Positions 6,667 through 10,337 of a stretch of 10,337 nt of DNA are shown piece after piece. The DNA is from Thermoplasmata archaeon (lineage in GTDB: Archaea; Thermoplasmatota; Thermoplasmata; Thermoplasmatales; Thermoplasmataceae): assembly GCA_021799755.1 (NCBI GenBank), contig JAJYZU010000030.1, positions 1 to 10,337 of the forward strand, read 5' to 3'. The notes beneath the pieces were generated by a model. That model was not told the DNA's origin. It searched no databases and saw only the letters and a program-made list of their open reading frames with translations. The position numbers were made by a program, and so were the translations under genes. Within the stretch, counting starts at the first letter, position 1; every line of letters starts with the position of its first letter.

Positions 6667-8864
6667 TGCTTCTTCAACTCCTCTGATTCAAATAATAGCG
6701 CACCTAATGGTGGGAGGGTGACCTCAAGTGACCTTTGCTTCCCATGCATTCCCTGTGCCGAGGCTATCCTTCCACCATAGTTACCGACTCCGCTTCCACC
6801 GTAATCCTTGGAATCCGAGTTGAATATTTCCCTGTAGAAACCGGGGCGGTTCACTCCGATAACGTAATTGTATCTGGGTACAGGCGTAAAGTTAAAGACA
6901 GCCACAATCTCGCCGGAAGGTTCAACGGAATGCCTGATAAAACTTATCACGCTGTTATTGGAGTCATTAAAATCTATCCACTCAAATCCACTGTACGAGC
7001 AGTCCTCCTCGTGCAGTGACCCATTCTTCCTATACAGTCCGTTCAGGTCTGACAGTAATAATGAGATCTGGCGACGTGCAGTCTCTTGTTCTTTTGGCCA
7101 GTCCAGGCTGCTCAGGGCATTCCATTCTGCATCCTGAACAAACTCGTTTCCCATAAATATCAGTTTCTTTCCCGGATATGCCATCATATAAGAATAAAGC
7201 AGTCTTGCATTTGCCAGCTTTTGCCAATCGTCACCTGGCATTTTTCTGTAGATGGACCCCTTGCCGTGTACTACCTCGTCGTGTGAAATTGGTAATATAA
7301 AATTCTCGCTGAATGCATACCACACGGAAAAAGTTAGCCTGCCCATGTCATATCTCCTGTAAATCGGGTCCTTGGAGAAAAACTCAAGGGTATCATGCAT
7401 CCATCCCATGTTCCACTTGTAGTCAAACCCAAGTCCTCCAAGTTCGACAGGTCTTGTAACTCCTTCCCAGGCAGTCGATTCCTCTGCTATGAGCATTATC
7501 CCAGGAAAACGATCGTGCAGGACATATGACAGTTCCCTCAGGAAAGAGATGGCCTCCAAATTTTCCCTTCCTCCATACTTGTTTGGAATCCACTCCCCCT
7601 CCTTCCGTGAATAATCCAGATACAGCATTGATGAGACTGCGTCTATTCGGATTCCATCTGCATGGTATTTCTCGATCCAGAACAGGGCGCTGGAAATGAG
7701 GAAATTACGAACCTCGTTTCTTCCATAATTGAAAATTCTCGTTCCCCAATCCGGATGCCTTCCCTTTCTAGGGTTTTCGTGATCGTATAAATGTGTGCCG
7801 TCGTACATCGAGAGTCCGTATTCATCGTCTGGAAAATGTGCTGGAACCCAGTCCAGTATAACCCCCAAACCATTGTCATGCATTTTTTCAATGAAATATA
7901 TGAAATCTTCCGGAGTTCCAAACCTTGAAGTAGGAGAGAAATAATTGATAACTTGGTATCCCCATGATTCATCGAGGGGGTGTTCCATGACAGGCATAAG
8001 CTCCACGTGGGTGAAGCCCATCTGCTTCACATAAGTGACAAGTTCGTCCGCAATTTCCCTGTAGTTTTTGAAACTCCCGGAACCGGTTCTTCGCCAGGAA
8101 CCAAGATGGACCTCATAGATGGAAATCGCCGAATTCCTGGATCCCGACGAGAACCTGTTGCTTATCCATTGGCCGTCCTCCCACCTGGATGGTATATCCA
8201 TCACGATAGATGCAGTTCTCGGTCGTTTCTCTGTAAGGAAGGCATAAGGATCTGTCCGAAGTGAAACGTTATTTCCGTTCCTGGGCATTATGGCATACTT
8301 GTAGTATTCGTGCTCGGTAATGCCAGGGATAAAAATTTCCCATATTCCTGACATTTTCACGTTGAACATGGGGTTCATGCCAGCATACCAGTGGTTGAAA
8401 TTCCCGACCACTGACACGGATTTTGCATTCGGTGCCCAGACCACAAACCGAACTCCGCTCATTCCCTCTCTGACAGCAAGGTGAGATCCGAAGGTGAGGT
8501 AACTCTCGTATAACTGTCCTTTCCCATAGAGATACAAATCAAAATCCGAGATTTCCGGCGGATAGGCGTAGGGATCGCCTCTTGCATCAATGTATCCGCT
8601 TTCGTCCTCGTACGATAGTTTATATCCCCTAGTCCCGAATTCATTCTTAGAAACATAGTGGTAAAAACCATTTCCATCGGAAATCATATCCTCTCTTGCG
8701 CCGGTTTCCTGGAATTCGACCCAGGCCCTTTTTGCCTGAGGAAAGTAACTCCTTATGACCAGACTTCCATCATCTAATTTATGTGGACCAAGGTAGGAAT
8801 GAGGACTTATTTCCCGGCAACCTTGTATAGAACCCATATAATCCGGATTAATCAGAAATTCCAC
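6663..8864 (-). CDS. glgB: 1,4-alpha-glucan branching enzyme GlgB (GH13_9)
   Basis: Cuts alpha-1,4-glucan chains and reattaches them through alpha-1,6 bonds, making the branched polymer that GlgE can extend further. The 733-residue protein has the two-module N-terminus of long GlgBs: an N1 domain (about 20-110, with SPHSYLGPHKL) and a CBM48 domain (about 125-215, GVRFVVWAPNAKSVSVVG and NHW). The catalytic barrel follows with YEVHLGSWRR (250-259), ELMPVMEHP (288-296), DWVPAHFP (338-345), GIRIDAV with nucleophile D408, LIAEEST with acid/base E461, and ISHDEVVHGKGS with D529. These are close to E. coli D405/E458/D526. An all-beta C-terminal domain ends the protein. I took GTG at 8864 because an in-frame stop lies 2 codons upstream; ATG at 8837 (residue 10) is the alternative. 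It is the first gene of the operon and overlaps glgE by 4 nt. Confidence 0.96.
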   Translation of the reverse strand: MEFLINPDYMGSIQGCREISPHSYLGPHKLDDGSLVIRSYFPQAKRAWVEFQETGAREDMISDGNGFYHYVSKNEFGTRGYKLSYEDESGYIDARGDPYAYPPEISDFDLYLYGKGQLYESYLTFGSHLAVREGMSGVRFVVWAPNAKSVSVVGNFNHWYAGMNPMFNVKMSGIWEIFIPGITEHEYYKYAIMPRNGNNVSLRTDPYAFLTEKRPRTASIVMDIPSRWEDGQWISNRFSSGSRNSAISIYEVHLGSWRRTGSGSFKNYREIADELVTYVKQMGFTHVELMPVMEHPLDESWGYQVINYFSPTSRFGTPEDFIYFIEKMHDNGLGVILDWVPAHFPDDEYGLSMYDGTHLYDHENPRKGRHPDWGTRIFNYGRNEVRNFLISSALFWIEKYHADGIRIDAVSSMLYLDYSRKEGEWIPNKYGGRENLEAISFLRELSYVLHDRFPGIMLIAEESTAWEGVTRPVELGGLGFDYKWNMGWMHDTLEFFSKDPIYRRYDMGRLTFSVWYAFSENFILPISHDEVVHGKGSIYRKMPGDDWQKLANARLLYSYMMAYPGKKLIFMGNEFVQDAEWNALSSLDWPKEQETARRQISLLLSDLNGLYRKNGSLHEEDCSYSGFEWIDFNDSNNSVISFIRHSVEPSGEIVAVFNFTPVPRYNYVIGVNRPGFYREIFNSDSKDYGGSGVGNYGGRIASAQGMHGKQRSLEVTLPPLGALLFESEELKKQ

Positions 8865-8871
8865 CCTTCAA

Positions 8872-8888
8872 ATTAAACATGATTTAAT
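8872..8888. promoter_or_regulatory. 17-bp inverted repeat at the predicted glgB transcription start (possible operator)
   Basis: The plus strand reads ATTAAA-CATGA-TTTAAT: perfect 6-bp arms around a 5-bp centre. It is centred at 8880, where the upstream TATA-like box would place transcription initiation, and it ends 8 bp before the GTG start. A repressor bound here would block the glgB operon. The arms are pure A/T, so chance symmetry is possible. Confidence 0.3.
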
Positions 8889-8903
8889 ATGGGCTCTTCA
8901 CAT

Positions 8904-8913
8904 AAATATATTT
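8904..8913 (-). promoter_or_regulatory. Putative TATA box of the glgB-glgE-treS-mak operon
   Basis: Minus-strand AAATATATTT is the most TATA-like element upstream of glgB. Its centre at about 8908-8909 predicts transcription start near 8882, giving a leader of about 18 nt before GTG at 8864. A second, weaker AT-rich element, ATATTAAAT (8882-8890), is 22 nt from the GTG and is a less well spaced alternative for a leaderless transcript. Confidence 0.5.
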
Positions 8914-9004
8914 ACCCGTGGATGAATACAAGAATAGTCCCCTTTATAATCTTGAATTGGCCATGATCTTGATCCTTTCACTAGGTTCCATCGGGTCGTC
9001 GGGT

Positions 9005-9026
9005 CAAAAGATGGGGTGTGCCATCT
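9005..9026 (-). terminator. Hairpin plus short T run downstream of the unknown gene
   Basis: On the minus strand AGATGG, a 6-nt loop and CCATCT (9009-9026) form a 6-bp stem followed by TTTT, about 30 nt after the stop of the 325-residue gene. Archaeal termination depends mainly on T-rich tracts, and this tract is short. It might separate that gene from the glgB operon, or it might be chance. Confidence 0.3.
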
Positions 9027-9054
9027 CTACTATTCAATGTGGTCGTACAAAGTG

Positions 9055-10032
9055 TCAGAGATGGACTATGCGGTTCATCCACTCTGATGATAATTTACTG
9101 GAAAGATCCAGATACCTGTTCCTCAATGATTCCAGATTGGTCAAAGATACAGATTCCCGTATGAAAAATTTACCATCAATCTCACTGACCAGATTCTCGT
9201 CCATCAGCAATTGTATTTTTACGTTATCAAATAGAGGCTTCCTGAGTTCCCGGGTTCCCTTGGTCTCCAGGTTAAAAATAACGCTTTTCAGTATCCTCGT
9301 CAGAATGAAAATCCTGAATTCAGGCGAATTTCTAAGTGCCTCAAACTCACTGGTTAATATGGACATTAAGCGTTCTTCAGTGACTTCAGGCAACCCTACT
9401 CCTTTTCTGCTATAAAAGAAGTACGGCAATATGGCCTTGTCATCCTCATAAGATGAAAAGACAAATATCCACTTTCTCCCTAAAACTCTCTGGATATCTT
9501 CTATTACTCTGTCTGACTCTATAGGTTCATTGTTTTCTACAATCGCCATCCATGACTGCGGGATAAAATCATCCGGGAGCATAAGTGAATTCTTGATTCC
9601 AAATATGGCATCTTCCTTTCTGACCCAATTGCTACCATCCTTCGATAACGACACTATTTTTTTGTAAAGCAGCAGTCCGAAAGCATCCTTTATGCGAATC
9701 TCGGCGTTGACAGCGATAGGAGGCTCTTCATTTATATGGCAATCAGCAAGGTCTGCTTTGGTCTGTAACCTTACGGCGTGCTCACCATTATTTATGTGTA
9801 TTTCTGCTAAAATATCACCATTTCTGGACAGAAAACCTTCGAGTTCAGATATGGAGATATCTTCCAGATTCTGTATTATCTGGGAAGTTTCCCAAGGGGT
9901 GATAAGATAGGTTTTTCCTTTTGCACCGTGGGAAAGTTCCGCCAGAAACTCAGCCTCCTTTATGATCATTGTGTCCTGAAGATATCTCGCAATTTTCACA
10001 TCATTCTCAATCAGTTTCATTGAGAATGTCAT
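9055..10032 (-). CDS. Hypothetical protein, 325 residues, possible C-terminal winged helix
   Basis: I do not recognise this protein. It has no signal peptide and no hydrophobic segment long enough for a membrane helix, so it is probably cytoplasmic. Residues about 1-90 appear mixed alpha/beta. The middle (about 90-215) has alternating beta-like stretches such as RKWIFVFSSYEDD (186-198) and LPYFFYSRKG. The C-terminal third (about 215-325) is mainly helical. Within it, a helix (about 265-282) followed by LLMDENLVSEIDGKFFIRES (274-293) resembles a recognition helix plus beta-wing of an archaeal winged-helix protein; this is a weak resemblance by eye. The first ATG is at 10032. ATG at 10020 (residue 5) has a TATA-like box 26 nt upstream and may be the real leaderless start. 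It is co-directional with glgB, 190 nt upstream of it, and divergent from the right-edge gene, so a regulatory role is conceivable but unproven. Confidence 0.75.
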   Translation of the reverse strand: MTFSMKLIENDVKIARYLQDTMIIKEAEFLAELSHGAKGKTYLITPWETSQIIQNLEDISISELEGFLSRNGDILAEIHINNGEHAVRLQTKADLADCHINEEPPIAVNAEIRIKDAFGLLLYKKIVSLSKDGSNWVRKEDAIFGIKNSLMLPDDFIPQSWMAIVENNEPIESDRVIEDIQRVLGRKWIFVFSSYEDDKAILPYFFYSRKGVGLPEVTEERLMSILTSEFEALRNSPEFRIFILTRILKSVIFNLETKGTRELRKPLFDNVKIQLLMDENLVSEIDGKFFIRESVSLTNLESLRNRYLDLSSKLSSEWMNRIVHL

Positions 10033-10042
10033 GAAGTCATGC

Positions 10043-10049
10043 TTTATTT
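10043..10049 (-). promoter_or_regulatory. Possible TATA box of the 325-residue gene
   Basis: Minus-strand AAATAAA is centred 26 nt upstream of the second in-frame ATG (10020), matching leaderless archaeal spacing, with A-rich sequence just upstream. It is a weak match. A further AT-rich element at about 10069-10080 could serve instead, with a short leader. Confidence 0.3.
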
Positions 10050-10106
10050 GTTTGCTCTAGCGGAAGATGCAACTATACATGCCTATTGAAAAATTTCATG
10101 GCGAGT

Positions 10107-10120
10107 CAGAACAGGTTCTG
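10107..10120. promoter_or_regulatory. 14-bp dyad in the divergent intergenic region (possible operator)
   Basis: CAGAAC-AG-GTTCTG has perfect 6-bp arms with a 2-bp centre. It is mixed in composition rather than simply AT-rich. It sits between the two divergent TATA-like boxes, about 58 bp from the left one and 40 bp from the right one, a usual place for a shared regulator to bind. No protein can be assigned to it. Confidence 0.3.
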
Positions 10121-10159
10121 TTTCATCAGCTTACCCTCTTGCTCTAGCATTCGCTAAGG

Positions 10160-10166
10160 TTATATA
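10160..10166 (+). promoter_or_regulatory. Putative TATA box of the right-edge gene
   Basis: TTATATA centred at 10163 predicts a transcription start near 10190, about 8 nt before the GTG at 10198. An 11-bp palindrome, TAAGT-T-ACTTA (10169-10179), lies directly between the box and the predicted start and could be an operator. Confidence 0.45.
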
Positions 10167-10197
10167 CGTAAGTTACTTATGACTCTATAGCACGTAT

Positions 10198-10337
10198 GTG
10201 CTGGCGATCAGGGCTATGTCTGGTGACAGGTTTAATTATTATCTGAAGTTGATACTTAACGCGTCTCTTGACGAATATTACCTTATATCAGAGCAACTGC
10301 AGAATGACCCTCTTGTGTCAACTCCGGAAATTGAGGA
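10198..10337 (+). CDS. N-terminal fragment of an unknown protein, cut by the right edge
   Basis: This is the only frame, of all six, that stays open to the window end. It gives about 47 residues with no stop. The candidate starts are GTG at 10198 and ATG at 10216 (residue 7); the in-frame stop at 10180-10182 excludes anything further upstream. Neither has a Shine-Dalgarno. The GTG is 35 nt from the centre of a TATA-like box, which gives a nearly leaderless mRNA. The visible sequence (GDRFNYYLKLILNAS, then an acidic stretch with LISEQLQ) looks helical and soluble. No family can be named from so short a piece. It is transcribed divergently from the 325-residue gene. Confidence 0.5.
   Translation, partial: MLAIRAMSGDRFNYYLKLILNASLDEYYLISEQLQNDPLVSTPEIE

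Noticed and set aside
1..8864. Possibility that the GH13 genes are generic amylases or glucosidases
   Set aside because: Each has subgroup-specific motifs: the TreS NVYLGDRNGVRTPMQWS segment, GlgE DPGSPWAIG and RVDNPHTKP, GlgB SHDEVVHGKGS, GlgX GFRFDLAAT and AEPWD. The maltokinase neighbour fits only the GlgE pathway.
8848..8880. Possible frameshift joining the ATG at 8880 to glgB
   Set aside because: The ATG frame stops after 10 codons, while the GTG frame gives the family N-terminus with no missing residues, so no sequencing error or frameshift needs to be assumed.
8991..9005. Tandem near-repeat of TCGGGTCG
   Set aside because: Barely two copies of an 8-bp unit, with no placement relative to a promoter or gene end that suggests function.
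8865..9054. Search for a tRNA or other small RNA gene in the two intergenic regions (this one and 10033-10197)
   Set aside because: No cloverleaf, no conserved T-loop-like sequence and no long GC-rich stem was seen. Only short hairpins and dyads are present.

Overview
The window looks like chromosomal DNA of an archaeon, most likely a Thermoplasmata-type one. No rRNA or other taxonomic marker is present, so this is an inference. The signs are: base composition in the mid-forties percent G+C by eye; Arg codons dominated by AGA/AGG (17 of 24 in the glgX fragment); frequent ATA codons; lead genes without a Shine-Dalgarno sequence; and AT-rich TATA-like boxes about 27 nt upstream of start codons, as in leaderless archaeal transcripts.

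Positions 1-8864 hold five tightly packed minus-strand genes of alpha-glucan and trehalose metabolism. In transcription order (right to left) they are glgB (branching enzyme), glgE (maltose-1-phosphate maltosyltransferase), treS (trehalose synthase), mak (maltokinase) and glgX (debranching enzyme, cut by the left edge). glgB/glgE overlap by 4 nt, glgE/treS are 5 nt apart and treS/mak overlap, so these four look like one translationally coupled operon. glgX follows after 72 nt and seems to have its own leaderless promoter. Together they encode the whole GlgE route. TreS interconverts trehalose and maltose, Mak makes maltose 1-phosphate from ATP and maltose, GlgE adds maltosyl units to a growing alpha-1,4-glucan, GlgB adds alpha-1,6 branches, and GlgX removes branches during breakdown. 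All catalytic residues of the four GH13 enzymes and the signature motifs of the kinase are present. No classical glgA/glgC or treY/treZ gene lies in the window.

Positions 8865-9054 are a 190-nt non-coding stretch with the putative glgB promoter, a 17-bp inverted repeat at the predicted transcription start, and a small hairpin downstream of the next gene. Positions 9055-10032 encode a 325-residue minus-strand protein I do not recognise, soluble in appearance, with a C-terminal part that could be a winged helix. Positions 10033-10197 form a divergent intergenic region with two TATA-like boxes and several short symmetric or repeated motifs. A plus-strand gene of unknown function begins at about 10198 and runs off the right edge. 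I saw no RNA genes, mobile elements or CRISPR arrays. No gene-free stretch exceeds 300 bases.
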